Of a DNA stretch of 64,000 nt, positions 43,280 through 52,718 are shown in pieces. How positions within the stretch are numbered: the first letter of the stretch is position 1; every line of letters starts with the position of its first letter. The notes under the pieces were generated by a model. The model was not told the DNA's origin. It made no database searches and was given only the letters and a program-made list of their open reading frames with translations. The position numbers and the translations under genes were made by a program. Source of the stretch: Gammaproteobacteria bacterium (GTDB lineage Bacteria > Pseudomonadota > Gammaproteobacteria > Pseudomonadales > Azotimanducaceae); contig DUBB01000025.1 of NCBI GenBank assembly GCA_012960535.1, positions 49,996-113,995 on the forward strand, in the 5' to 3' direction.

Positions 43280-44134
43280 ATGCTCGGTAGCACAAATATT
43301 GTAGAAATCACTGTTGAAAACTTTCAGGCAGAGGTTGGAGAAAAATCGAATCAGGTTCCGGTAGTACTGGAATTCTATGCGGAAAATGCTGCACCATCCG
43401 TTGAAATGTCCGCTTTACTGAAGAAATTAGTAGAGTCTTATCAAGGTAAATTTGCACTGGCTAGGGTCAATGTGCAGACCAATCCGCAGATAGTTCAACA
43501 GCTCCAGGTACGGGGACTGCCGACTTTAAAAGTAATTTCTCAGGGTCAAATGGCAGAGAGCCTGGAAGGACCCCAGGATGAAGCTACTCTTAGAAGATTG
43601 CTCGACCAGTTAACCATGAGCCCCGTGGAACAGATACGCGAGCAGTTGGATGTCTTTTTAGCCAACGGTGACAGGGTTAATGCGATTGGCATGCTTCAGA
43701 AAATTATTGCAGAAGAGCCTGGGAATTTTTCTCTTCACAGTGAGCTCTGTGATTTATTAATTATGGAAGATCGGGTCGAGGAAGCGAAGCAGATTCTGGC
43801 AGGGTTGCCAGCAGACGCAGATGGAATTGATAAACCCAGGGCGAGGTTGGAGTTCATGGACGAGGTTTCTGAATTGCCGGCTTTGGATGAATTGAAAATA
43901 AAACTAGAGCAAGATCCGCAGTCCCTTGAAGACCTTTATGCCTTTGCACTCGTTTTAATCGTTGATAATCAGATGGAGCAAGCACTAGAAACGCTGTTAA
44001 CGATACTGCGGCAGGACAAGACCTGGCAGGATGAAACTGCTAGAAAAACGATGATAAAGGTTTTTGTCTTGTTAGGTAAAGGCAATGAACTTGCCACTTC
44101 CTATAGGCGGAAAATGTTCACCCTCCTGCATTGA
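43280..44134 (+). CDS. CnoX/YbbN-like thioredoxin-TPR protein lacking the redox cysteines
   Basis: A 284-residue protein with an N-terminal thioredoxin fold (1-110) and a TPR-like helical half. The fold is kept: VVLEFYAENAAPSVEM where WCxxC should be, VNVQTNPQIVQQLQVRGLPTLKV with the cis-proline. The usual active-site cysteines are absent. E. coli YbbN/CnoX also has an altered site and acts as a chaperone-like holdase with GroEL; loss of both cysteines here points the same way. Its TPRs (LHSELCDLLIMEDRVEEAKQIL) match the family. Confidence 0.85.
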   Translation: MLGSTNIVEITVENFQAEVGEKSNQVPVVLEFYAENAAPSVEMSALLKKLVESYQGKFALARVNVQTNPQIVQQLQVRGLPTLKVISQGQMAESLEGPQDEATLRRLLDQLTMSPVEQIREQLDVFLANGDRVNAIGMLQKIIAEEPGNFSLHSELCDLLIMEDRVEEAKQILAGLPADADGIDKPRARLEFMDEVSELPALDELKIKLEQDPQSLEDLYAFALVLIVDNQMEQALETLLTILRQDKTWQDETARKTMIKVFVLLGKGNELATSYRRKMFTLLH

Positions 44135-44174
44135 TTTGCCCTTGGACTGAATTCGCCAGAGTGATGCGTCAAGG

Positions 44175-44203
44175 TTGGGTATTGGTGTTATAAACCCTAT
44201 ACT
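44175..44203 (+). promoter_or_regulatory. Promoter for rmuC
   Basis: TTGGGT (175-180), 17 bases, TATACT (198-203); 82 bases lie between the -10 and the rmuC ATG. Confidence 0.4.
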
Positions 44204-44285
44204 CGAAGTTGAAACTGTATGACGCTAGTATTTGTAAATGCAGGGTGTGTAACATCATGATTAATCTCTGTCAGGAGACGTCACT

Positions 44286-45746
44286 ATGATCGATGGTATG
44301 TCGATGTTACTAATGTTTTTGCTTTCCGCATTGGCCGCCTGGACCGCCGTTGTCTGGTATCTTAAGGTCAAGCAGCGGGCCTGGCAGGCGACGCGTGCGC
44401 TGGAAACGGACTCAGCTGAAACACTGATCAAGCAACTGCGTCAGGACCTCGTATCAAATCAACAAAATCTTCACGAAAAGGAACTCTCCGAATCAGGGTT
44501 GCGAATCAATCTGGAAAGTGTCCAGGCAACTTTACAGGAGCAACGTCAGAGAATTGAAAAACTTGACTTTGAATGTGTCGAATTGCGTAGCGAAAATACC
44601 GCTCTGGTGCAAAAAAGTGCCGGGCTGACAGTGTCCCTGGAGGAGCAGGCGGGTAGCCACAAGGAGAAGCTTGAATTGCTCCAGCAGGCCAAGGAGCGAA
44701 TGAGTAGTGAGTTCAAAAGTCTTGCCAATGAGATCTTTGAATCTAAACAGACTGCATTTAAAGCGCAGAGTAAAGAACAGCTGGATAATGTCCTGAACCC
44801 TTTGAGCGAGAGGATCAAGGAATTTCAGAAGCGAGTTGAGACGGCCTATAATGAAGAAAGCAGGGAACGGTTTTCACTTAGGAATGAGCTCAAAAGCCTG
44901 AAAGAACTTAATACCAGAATCAGTAAAGATGCTATTAATCTCACTAATGCCTTAAAAGGTGAGAGTAAAACCCAGGGGACCTGGGGTGAAGTGATCCTGG
45001 AACGAGTTCTAGAAAAGTCAGGGCTTGAAAAGGGCCGGGAGTATGAGACCCAGGTTTCCCTGATCAGTGAAGAAGGCCGCCGGTTTCAGCCTGATGTGGT
45101 AGTACATCTTCCAGAAGGTAAGGATATTATCGTCGATTCTAAAGTCTCTCTGACGGCCTATGAGCGATACTGTTCCAGTGAGGATGAAGAAGAACGCGCA
45201 AATTCACTTTCAGATCACATTCGATCTTTAAGAAGTCATGTAAAGCAATTGGGAGAAAAAGATTATCAGACGCTTAATGGGGTTCGTTCACTTGATTTTG
45301 TACTGATGTTCGTTCCGGTCGAGGCGGCTTTCAGCCTGGCCGTCCAGCAGGATAATTCGTTATTCGCAGAGGCTTTTTCAAGAAATATCGTCATCGTCGC
45401 ACCGTCCACTCTGCTCGCTACCTTGCGCACCATTCAGAATATATGGCGTTATGAACAGCAGAGTAAGAATGCGCAGCAGATAGCTGTTAAGGCTGGCGCA
45501 TTGTATGACAAATTTGTTGGCTTTGTTCAGGACCTGGAATTAGTGGGCAGTCGTTTACGCTCCGTTCAGACTGCTTACGATGATGCGCACAGGAAAATGA
45601 AAAGCGGTAAAGGCAATTTGATAGGAAGAGCGCAGTCGATGAAGGCGCTCGGAGCCCAGACCAGTAAATCCCTGCCGAAAGCACTGCTCGACAAACAGCC
45701 GGAATCAGATTTAGATCAGGTCTCAGATACTGATAAAGAACCATAG
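44286..45746 (+). CDS. rmuC: RmuC-family DNA recombination protein
   Basis: A 486-residue protein with one N-terminal membrane helix (6-24), a long coiled coil (30-220) and the RmuC nuclease-like domain (LKGESKTQGTWGEVILERVLEKSGLEKGREYETQ, then FQPDVVVHLPEGKDIIVDSKVSLTAYERY). The PDVVV...DSK pattern fits a PD-(D/E)xK fold. RmuC lowers recombination at short inverted repeats in E. coli. AGGAGA precedes the ATG at eight bases. Confidence 0.92.
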   Translation: MIDGMSMLLMFLLSALAAWTAVVWYLKVKQRAWQATRALETDSAETLIKQLRQDLVSNQQNLHEKELSESGLRINLESVQATLQEQRQRIEKLDFECVELRSENTALVQKSAGLTVSLEEQAGSHKEKLELLQQAKERMSSEFKSLANEIFESKQTAFKAQSKEQLDNVLNPLSERIKEFQKRVETAYNEESRERFSLRNELKSLKELNTRISKDAINLTNALKGESKTQGTWGEVILERVLEKSGLEKGREYETQVSLISEEGRRFQPDVVVHLPEGKDIIVDSKVSLTAYERYCSSEDEEERANSLSDHIRSLRSHVKQLGEKDYQTLNGVRSLDFVLMFVPVEAAFSLAVQQDNSLFAEAFSRNIVIVAPSTLLATLRTIQNIWRYEQQSKNAQQIAVKAGALYDKFVGFVQDLELVGSRLRSVQTAYDDAHRKMKSGKGNLIGRAQSMKALGAQTSKSLPKALLDKQPESDLDQVSDTDKEP

Positions 45747-45897
45747 GGGTGTTTTACTCGGGTCATAGCTGCCTAGGTAAATGCCATAAAGCAAGCACCT
45801 TAAAATAAGCGCTCTGAAACTACCGTGGCGAACTGAGGCCAAGCACATTAATATCACTTATTAATTAAACAGATTCATATCGGCATGGGAGTGATTC

Positions 45898-46152
45898 GTG
45901 GATACAAATAAGAATGCTTATTGGCAAGCCAACTTGAGATTAATGCTGGGCCTGCTCAGTATCTGGTTCATCGTTTCATTTGGCTTTGGAATATTACTGT
46001 TTGATTATCTGAATCAGTTTAAATTTTATGGCTGGAAGCTTGGGTTTTGGTTTTCCCAGCAGGGTGCTATTTATTTTTTCGTATTGCTGATTTTTATTTA
46101 TGTCTGGCAAATGAATCGTTTAGATCGTCGCTTTGGAGTTGAAGAGGAGTAA
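45898..46152 (+). CDS. DUF4212, small subunit of a sodium/solute symporter
   Basis: An 84-residue membrane protein with two helices (residues 13-36 and 51-72). The WQANLRLMLGLLSIWFIVSFGFGILLF segment and the YVWQMNRLDRRF ending are those of DUF4212, which is regularly encoded just before a VC_2705-type symporter, three bases away here. It starts at GTG 45898. It probably stabilises the transporter. Confidence 0.88.
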   Translation: MDTNKNAYWQANLRLMLGLLSIWFIVSFGFGILLFDYLNQFKFYGWKLGFWFSQQGAIYFFVLLIFIYVWQMNRLDRRFGVEEE

Positions 46153-46155
46153 CGG

Positions 46156-47913
46156 GTGTCTGTACAGCTATTAACCTACGTTTTTGTTGCACTATCTTTC
46201 GGGCTTTATATTGCGATAGCCATCTGGAGCCGGTCCTCTTCCACTAATGAGTTTTATATTGCCGGTGGACATGTTCACCCCATTGCCAACGGAGCAGCAA
46301 CGGCAGCTGATTGGATGTCGGCAGCCTCTTTTCTATCGATGGCGGGCATTATTGCCTTTGAGGGCGCAGACGGCGCTCGTTATCTGATGGGTTGGACCGG
46401 TGGCTATGTTTTGCTGGCTTTATGCCTGGCACCTTACCTGAGGAAATTTGCCAAGTTCACAGTGCCGGATTTCGTAGGTGATCGATATTATTCGCGGACG
46501 GCCCGCTTAGTTGCCGTTGTCTGTGTGATTTTTATTTCGTTTACCTATATCGCCGGGCAGATGCGTGGTGTTGGTATTGTCTTTTCAAGGTTTCTGGAAG
46601 TTGATATCAATGTCGGTGTATTCATTGGTATGGCCATTGTATTTTTCTATGCCGTCATGGGCGGGATGAAGGGCATCACCTACACCCAGGTTGCACAGTA
46701 CTGTGTACTCATTTTTGCCTATCTGATACCCGCTATATTCATCTCTATCATGCTCACGGACAATCCTTTTCCTATGCTGGGTTTCGGTTCAACCATGAAT
46801 GATGGATCAGGTGTTTTTCTATTAGATAAGCTTGATGGGCTGACCTCGGATCTTGGTATGGCTGCCTTTACTGAGGGATCCAAATCGACCATAGATATGT
46901 TTTTTATAACGGCTGCGCTCATGGCAGGAACAGCCGGCCTGCCACATGTCATTGTCAGATTTTTTACGGTTCCTCGGGTCCGCGATGCTCGAATTTCAGC
47001 GGGTTACGCTTTGATTTTTATAGCGCTACTGTATACCACAGCGCCAGCGGTAGCCGCTTTCGCCAGAATTAATATTATTCAGAATATAGATGGCATTGCT
47101 TATAGCGAGGCTCCAGCCTGGTTTGGAAAATGGGAAGAATCTGGATTGCTGGCGTGGATGGATAAAAATGAAGACGGCAGGATCCAATATAGAGGTGGTA
47201 CCGCATTTTCCCCGACTACACCCATTTTCGCTGAAGCCATCGGCCAATCTGGACAGAGGCAGTTACTGAACGCTGCCACAGCATCAGAAAACGAGCTCTA
47301 TATCGATCGCGATATCATTGTTCTAGCGCACCCGGAGATCGCCAGTTTGCCAAACTGGGTGGTGGCACTGGTCGCCGCGGGTGGATTGGCGGCAGCATTG
47401 TCCACTGCAGCAGGGCTGCTCCTGGTGATTTCTTCTGCGATTTCTCATGATCTGCTGAAGATGAGTTTCAGACCGCAGATTACAGAGCAGCAGGAGTTAC
47501 GTATTGCCAGAATCTCGGCAGCCCTGGCAATAGCTATCGCAGGTATTTTTGGGATTTATCCGCCAGGCTTTGTTGCGGAAGTTGTGGCCTTTGCTTTTGG
47601 TTTGGCAGCAGCCAGTTTCTTCCCGGTTATTTTGCTGGGTATATTCTCAACCAGAATGAATAAAGAGGGTGCTATCGCCGGTATGATGACTGGCTTGATA
47701 TTTACCTTCAGCTATATTGTTTATTTTAAATTTATCGATCCGGTTAGCAATCATGCCGAAAATTGGTGGTTTGGTATTTCTCCGGAAGGCATTGGTGCAC
47801 TTGGCATGGTATTTAATTTTGTGGTGTCTTCTGTTGTTTCTAAATTTACCCCTGCACCACCTCAGGCAATACAGGATCTGGTACAAAGCATCAGAATTCC
47901 AAGAAAGGATTAA
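46156..47913 (+). CDS. Sodium:solute symporter, VC_2705/ActP-like
   Basis: A 585-residue member of the solute:sodium symporter family with about 13 helices. The sodium site region AATAADWMSAASFLSMAG and GTAGLPHVIVRFFTVP are diagnostic. Residues 336-344, in an extracytoplasmic loop, are D-K-N-E-D-G-R-I-Q, an EF-hand-like calcium loop; its last ligand position is glycine. The family moves acetate and other small monocarboxylates. A GTG starts the gene, three bases after its small subunit. A glutamine-synthetase-like gene follows at once. Confidence 0.88.
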   Translation: MSVQLLTYVFVALSFGLYIAIAIWSRSSSTNEFYIAGGHVHPIANGAATAADWMSAASFLSMAGIIAFEGADGARYLMGWTGGYVLLALCLAPYLRKFAKFTVPDFVGDRYYSRTARLVAVVCVIFISFTYIAGQMRGVGIVFSRFLEVDINVGVFIGMAIVFFYAVMGGMKGITYTQVAQYCVLIFAYLIPAIFISIMLTDNPFPMLGFGSTMNDGSGVFLLDKLDGLTSDLGMAAFTEGSKSTIDMFFITAALMAGTAGLPHVIVRFFTVPRVRDARISAGYALIFIALLYTTAPAVAAFARINIIQNIDGIAYSEAPAWFGKWEESGLLAWMDKNEDGRIQYRGGTAFSPTTPIFAEAIGQSGQRQLLNAATASENELYIDRDIIVLAHPEIASLPNWVVALVAAGGLAAALSTAAGLLLVISSAISHDLLKMSFRPQITEQQELRIARISAALAIAIAGIFGIYPPGFVAEVVAFAFGLAAASFFPVILLGIFSTRMNKEGAIAGMMTGLIFTFSYIVYFKFIDPVSNHAENWWFGISPEGIGALGMVFNFVVSSVVSKFTPAPPQAIQDLVQSIRIPRKD

Positions 47914-47919
47914 GAGGCT

Positions 47920-49290
47920 ATGGCCAATGACGGCAGCACGTTAATCAAGGCCTACAGAAAGGAAGGCATCAGGCGGGTAAAGCTTGCTTTTACTGATATA
48001 GATGGCGTTATGCGAGGTAAATATATTAGTTTAGATAAATTTGCGTCGATCGCAGATGGAACCTCCGGATTCTGCGATTGTGTACTGGGTTGGGATGTCA
48101 ATGATCAGCTCTACGATAACGCTGAATTTACTGGCTGGCATACTGCCTTTCCTGACGCAAAATATCGGCTTGATCTTGATTCTGAAATTCGTTTGCAGGA
48201 AGAAGCAAATACCCCCTTTTTTATTGCTGATTTTGTGGTCGAGGATCAACTTCATCCCATATGCCCGAGAAGCCGCTTAAAAGAAGTTATTCACAGGGCT
48301 GATAAGCTGGGTTACGCAGCTAAGATGGCATTTGAATACGAATTTTTTATTTTCAAAGAATCTCCGCAGTCAGCAATGGAGAAGGGCTATCAGAACCTGA
48401 TACCGCTGTCGCCTGGCAATTTTGGTTATTCAGCGCTGCGAACCTTCGCGCTGTCGGATTTATTTAATGAGTTCATGGACTATTGCGAAGCGCATGGTAT
48501 CCCTTTGGAAGGCGTTCATTGTGAAACCGGGCCCGGTGTCTGGGAGGCAGCAATCAGCGTTACTGATACCCTGGCAGCTGCGGATAAAGCAGCGCGATTT
48601 AAGACGCTGGCCAAGGCTTTTTTCCAGAAAAGGGGCATGATGGCTACTTTTATGGCGAAATGGTCTATGGACTTTCCGGGTCAGAGTGGTCACCTGCACC
48701 AATCTCTTTTTCATCATGAGACGGGGCGGTCTGCTTTTTATGATTTGGACCAGGCTGATGGTATGAGCGAGTGTATGAAACAGTTTGTTGCTGGCGTGCA
48801 ACGGCATATGCGATCGTTATTGGCCATCACAGCGCCCACTATCAATAGCTACGCCAGACTGGTCAAAGGAGCCTGGGCTCCCACAGCAGCAACCTGGGGA
48901 ATTGAAAATAGAACTTGTGCACTTCGAGTTATTCCCGGAACGGCAAATTCTCAGAGACTGGAATTCAGGGTGGGTTCTGCAGATTCAAACCCCTATTTGA
49001 CGGCAGCGGCAACTTTAGGATCTGGTTTGCTCGGTATTGAAAACAAGCTATCACTTGATAATCCGGTAGAGGGCAATGCCTACGATATTCAGGATCAGTT
49101 GCCTGATGCATTACAGTTGCCAGGAAATCTTGCTGATGCTACAAGATTACTGGCCGTATCAGATGCGGGACGGACAATTTTTGGTGATCAATTCGTGGAT
49201 CATTACGTATCCAGTCGAGACTGGGAAGTCCGCGAATACCAGCGGCATGTTAATGATTGGCAGTTGAAACGTTATTTCGAGATAATTTAA
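47920..49290 (+). CDS. Glutamine synthetase-like ligase
   Basis: A 456-residue protein with the glutamine-synthetase fold. The N-terminal beta-grasp opens with VKLAFTDIDGVMRGKYI, and the catalytic barrel holds AFEYEFFIF (first metal glutamates), GPGVWEAAI, FPGQSGHLHQSL and RVIPGTANSQRLEFRVGSADSNPYL. The pattern is closest to gamma-glutamyl-polyamine or related amine ligases, not housekeeping GlnA, which is longer and has the adenylylation tyrosine loop. It comes seven bases after a sodium symporter and 25 bases before an amidotransferase gene. A glutamylated amine pathway is likely. Confidence 0.85.
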   Translation: MANDGSTLIKAYRKEGIRRVKLAFTDIDGVMRGKYISLDKFASIADGTSGFCDCVLGWDVNDQLYDNAEFTGWHTAFPDAKYRLDLDSEIRLQEEANTPFFIADFVVEDQLHPICPRSRLKEVIHRADKLGYAAKMAFEYEFFIFKESPQSAMEKGYQNLIPLSPGNFGYSALRTFALSDLFNEFMDYCEAHGIPLEGVHCETGPGVWEAAISVTDTLAAADKAARFKTLAKAFFQKRGMMATFMAKWSMDFPGQSGHLHQSLFHHETGRSAFYDLDQADGMSECMKQFVAGVQRHMRSLLAITAPTINSYARLVKGAWAPTAATWGIENRTCALRVIPGTANSQRLEFRVGSADSNPYLTAAATLGSGLLGIENKLSLDNPVEGNAYDIQDQLPDALQLPGNLADATRLLAVSDAGRTIFGDQFVDHYVSSRDWEVREYQRHVNDWQLKRYFEII

Positions 49291-49314
49291 GTTGATCAGA
49301 TTCGACGCATAAAT

Positions 49315-50025
49315 ATGATTTCTATTGGTTTACTCCAAACAGACTCAGTTCTACCACATCTTCAGGAGACTCATGGAGATTATCCTGCGATGTTTCGCCA
49401 GGTCCTGGAACAGACCAAGTTAGATTTTGAACTTTCAGTATTTGATGTTGAACAGGGTTGTTATCCAGCTGATCTGGATGATTGTGATGGCTATGTTATA
49501 ACGGGTAGTCGAAAAAGCGTCTATGACGATGAACCCTGGATAACGGTGCTGGGGAGTTTCGTCAAGGAACTGGATGATCAGCAGAAGAAACTGGTGGGTA
49601 TTTGTTTCGGACACCAGTTGGTTGCTCACGTTCTTGGTGGCAAAACTCAAGCCAGCCCCAAAGGCTGGGGGGTTGGCTGTCATAAAACTCGGTTGCTTGT
49701 GCCGGTTGATAGATCAATGCCCGATATACTCGAATTTTCGCTATTGTCGAGTCATCGAGACCAGGTCAGTGAATTACCACCCAGGGCAGACTTAATCGCC
49801 AGCAGTCCTTTCTGCGAATACGCTGGCATGCGGATTCAAGATCATATCCTGACTTTTCAGGGGCACCCGGAATTTACACCAGCCTATGCCAGGGATCTGC
49901 TCGACATGAGGCGAGAATTACTGGGTGAGGAAACATACCGAATCAGCATCAGCTCTCTGCAGCAATCTTTGGACCGTGTGACCGTAGCAGCATGGATGAT
50001 ACGGTTTATCGGCGGCGAGTATTGA
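49315..50025 (+). CDS. Class-I glutamine amidotransferase-fold protein
   Basis: A 236-residue GATase1 protein. The nucleophile is the Cys in GICFGHQLVAHVLGG, and the His and Glu come from the FQGHPEFTP block. The ITGSRKSVYDDEPWI oxyanion region is typical of free-standing amidases of this fold. It lies just after the glutamine-synthetase-like gene, as gamma-glutamyl hydrolases (PuuD-type) do, although its active-site segment is nearer the GMP synthase amidotransferase. The likely role is hydrolysis of a gamma-glutamyl amide. Confidence 0.85.
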   Translation: MISIGLLQTDSVLPHLQETHGDYPAMFRQVLEQTKLDFELSVFDVEQGCYPADLDDCDGYVITGSRKSVYDDEPWITVLGSFVKELDDQQKKLVGICFGHQLVAHVLGGKTQASPKGWGVGCHKTRLLVPVDRSMPDILEFSLLSSHRDQVSELPPRADLIASSPFCEYAGMRIQDHILTFQGHPEFTPAYARDLLDMRRELLGEETYRISISSLQQSLDRVTVAAWMIRFIGGEY

Positions 50026-50131
50026 CGATGCTTTTCACTGGAAATTGGGTCATGATGGTCATCAATTGGTGTGCCACTCATAGGACAGATCTCATGGTAG
50101 ATCAGCATTATAAACTGCCCTGGAAACCGGT

Positions 50132-51559
50132 GTGAATCTATATACCGGCGTGTTTAGGTCTGGCGATGTCAGAGGCCTTTATCAACAAGAGATTGATGAA
50201 GACTTCGCATATCTGTTCGGGCGCGCATTTGCAGAGCATTTCGGGCTTAGTGGTCGTGTTGCCACCGGCCGGGATAGCCGAGAGAGTAGTCAAGACTTAC
50301 AGCAAGCCTTAAATGCCGGGCTGCAGAGTGCTGCCAACAACGTTTCTGACCTGGGTTTATGCACCACTGAACTGGTATATTTTGCGTCCATGCAGGCGGG
50401 GTTCGATGCAGCCATAATGGTCACGGGGAGTCATAACCCTATTAACTCGAATGGTTTTAAATGTGTACTGGCCGGAGGTAAAACCATCGCTTTTGAAGAT
50501 GGGCTGGCAGAAGTGCTGCAGATAATGGTAAGGCAGCAAGGCAGATATTCTAAAAATAGTAATGCTTACACAACCCCACAAAACAAAGCGGCTTGCCAGC
50601 GTGTAAATCTTGTCCCTCAGTATATCCAATTTCTGTCTGGGCTGTTTTCATCAGAGCAGTTGAATTTCAGTCGCATTGCCGTGAATGGTTTAAATGGTAC
50701 CGCATCAACGCTGGTGGATCCGTTGTCAGAAGTATTCGATTTGCCACTGGCCTGGCTCAGAAAAAAGCCTGGACCGATGCCTGTACAGGGCGCTGATCCC
50801 AGTCGGCGCGCACTCTCGGACGAGATGGCCCATTTCATGAAGCAGGACCGTTATGACTTTGGTGTAGCCTGGGATGGCGATTGTGACCGTTGTGTGTTTT
50901 ATGATGAGCAGGGCAACATGCTGCCTTCCAGCTATGCTGTTGCGATCTTTGCAGAACATTTTCTGGAAATGTACCCAGGCGAGCGAATTGTTTATGACAA
51001 CAAGCTTGTTTTTAATACTGAAGCGGTCATAGCACGATTATCCGGGACCGCAGCACCGGCTTTGACGGGTTCGGCATTCATGCGGCGGGAGATGCGTGCA
51101 ACTGACGCAATCTATGGAGGTGAATCTTCAGCACACCATTATTTCAGGGCATTTTCTGGTTGTGATTCAGGGATGATTGCCTGGTTGTTTATGCTACAGC
51201 TGTTACAACGGCGGGAAGTTTCTCTGCAGCAGTTAGTACAGCAGAGCCAAGAGGTGGCGCGGTGTACTGCGGAAATCAGTTTATCCATAGGGGATGTGAA
51301 CCGGGCATTTAGTTGTATTGAAAATCGCTATGCTTCAATGGCTGATCGAGTGGATCCATTTGATGGCCTGGCCTTTTGGATGCCAGGAGGTTGGCGATTT
51401 AGCCTCAAACGGTCGAAGACCGAAGATTTTGTGCGGCTCAATTTTGAAACCAGAGGGGCCGCTGATGACCTGTTAGACCAAGGCGAGGAAGTCCTCAGTT
51501 TACTGCGCCCGTTCGTAACCAAAGCAGACGGTGACGAGCCCTGCCTGCAACTTCAATAA
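50132..51559 (+). CDS. Phosphomannomutase/phosphoglucomutase family protein
   Basis: A 475-residue alpha-D-phosphohexomutase with four domains. The phosphoserine loop is TGSHNP with Ser100 (family usual is TASHNP). The metal loop is WDGDCDRCVF, the sugar-binding loop is GGESSAHHYF, and the phosphate-binding loop near the C-terminus is FETRG. The GESSAHH loop suits AlgC/ManB-type phosphomannomutase. It starts at GTG 50132. It may supply GDP-mannose precursors or glucose 1-phosphate. Confidence 0.88.
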   Translation: MNLYTGVFRSGDVRGLYQQEIDEDFAYLFGRAFAEHFGLSGRVATGRDSRESSQDLQQALNAGLQSAANNVSDLGLCTTELVYFASMQAGFDAAIMVTGSHNPINSNGFKCVLAGGKTIAFEDGLAEVLQIMVRQQGRYSKNSNAYTTPQNKAACQRVNLVPQYIQFLSGLFSSEQLNFSRIAVNGLNGTASTLVDPLSEVFDLPLAWLRKKPGPMPVQGADPSRRALSDEMAHFMKQDRYDFGVAWDGDCDRCVFYDEQGNMLPSSYAVAIFAEHFLEMYPGERIVYDNKLVFNTEAVIARLSGTAAPALTGSAFMRREMRATDAIYGGESSAHHYFRAFSGCDSGMIAWLFMLQLLQRREVSLQQLVQQSQEVARCTAEISLSIGDVNRAFSCIENRYASMADRVDPFDGLAFWMPGGWRFSLKRSKTEDFVRLNFETRGAADDLLDQGEEVLSLLRPFVTKADGDEPCLQLQ

Positions 51560-51607
51560 ATAATACCGGGTTGAAATGCAATTCTGCGCCAGTCAGCGAT
51601 TGGGAGC

Positions 51608-52528
51608 CTACCATAGCCACGCCGCGCCACGGACTCCGCCGGCATCGCCATGAATGGCTTTGCAAAGGCGGGTATCTGTCTGGTCAGAAAAAACGTATTG
51701 CTGCCAGTAGCGCTGGACACCATCGTACAGACCTTCAATATTCGATATGCCGCCCCCAACAACAATGATATGGGGGTCGACTATATTAATAACCTGCGAA
51801 AGAGCCAGCGCGGTCATTTCACAATACCAGTCAAATGTAAGCTGCGCTTGGCGATCAACTGACAACTTTGCAGCTATTTCTTGTGCACTCAGCCGGTCAC
51901 CAGTCACTTCAAAATAACTGTCTGCCAGGGCAGGGCCCGAAAGCCAGGATTCGATGCAATTTCGTTTACCGCAATAACAGGATCTATTTTTCTGGAATGG
52001 GAAAGCGCAAGCCCTGGACAGCGAGTCGAGGGGCAGCGGGTTGTGCCCCCATTCACCTGAGATAGCGTTGATCCCGCCTAGCAGCTGCTGGTTAACCGCA
52101 ATACCCCCGCCGACGCCAGTTCCCAGAATGACGCCAAACACACTCGGGGCCGTTTTGCCTGCACCGTCGATCGCTTCTGACAAAGTAAAACAGTCTGCGT
52201 CGTTAGCAATTCGTACAGGACGTTTTAATGCGGCTTCGAGGTCTGATCTCAGGTCGTGACCATTCAGGCAGGTGCTGTTACTGTTTTTCATTAGACCGGT
52301 TTTCAGCGAAACCGCCCCGGGAGTACCCATTCCCACAGGTGTTGAAGCGGGCAAGTTAGCCTCTTGACTGAGTTTTTGGATCAGAGACTCCAGGGCCCGC
52401 AATACCGCCCGGTAACTTGTGCTGGGGGTGCTGATCCTGTTCTGGCAAATAATATCGCCAGCTGCATTAATCGCTACCGCTTCTATTTTTGTTCCGCCTA
52501 GATCAATTCCGATTCGGGTGTTGTGCAT
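51608..52528 (-). CDS. ROK-family sugar kinase
   Basis: A 306-residue actin-fold kinase. DLGGTKIEAV is the phosphate-1 motif, GTGVGGGIAV phosphate-2, and the zinc cluster C-Y-C-G-K-R-N-C-I-E-S fits the ROK consensus CxCGxxxCxE. Asp in ANDADCF is the base. The layout suits fructokinase/Mak or N-acetylglucosamine kinase, which cannot be separated by reading. The ATG at 52528 begins the conserved part, so the 12-codon longer start is less likely. Confidence 0.88.
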   Translation of the reverse strand: MHNTRIGIDLGGTKIEAVAINAAGDIICQNRISTPSTSYRAVLRALESLIQKLSQEANLPASTPVGMGTPGAVSLKTGLMKNSNSTCLNGHDLRSDLEAALKRPVRIANDADCFTLSEAIDGAGKTAPSVFGVILGTGVGGGIAVNQQLLGGINAISGEWGHNPLPLDSLSRACAFPFQKNRSCYCGKRNCIESWLSGPALADSYFEVTGDRLSAQEIAAKLSVDRQAQLTFDWYCEMTALALSQVINIVDPHIIVVGGGISNIEGLYDGVQRYWQQYVFSDQTDTRLCKAIHGDAGGVRGAAWLW

Positions 52529-52718
52529 AAAGGCTGTCGAGTTTGTGGTGTGACCACTGGACATTGTAGATGGCAGCGATTATTGAGGCCAGTTGTATTA
52601 ATGCGTTGCTTACCCTATGGCCAGTAACGTAGGGCTGTCGGCGCAGTTTCAGCCAATCAGATCTGGGTCATCTTCCTGGAGGCAGGTTAATCTCACAACA
52701 GCGACAGGTCTTAAAAGC

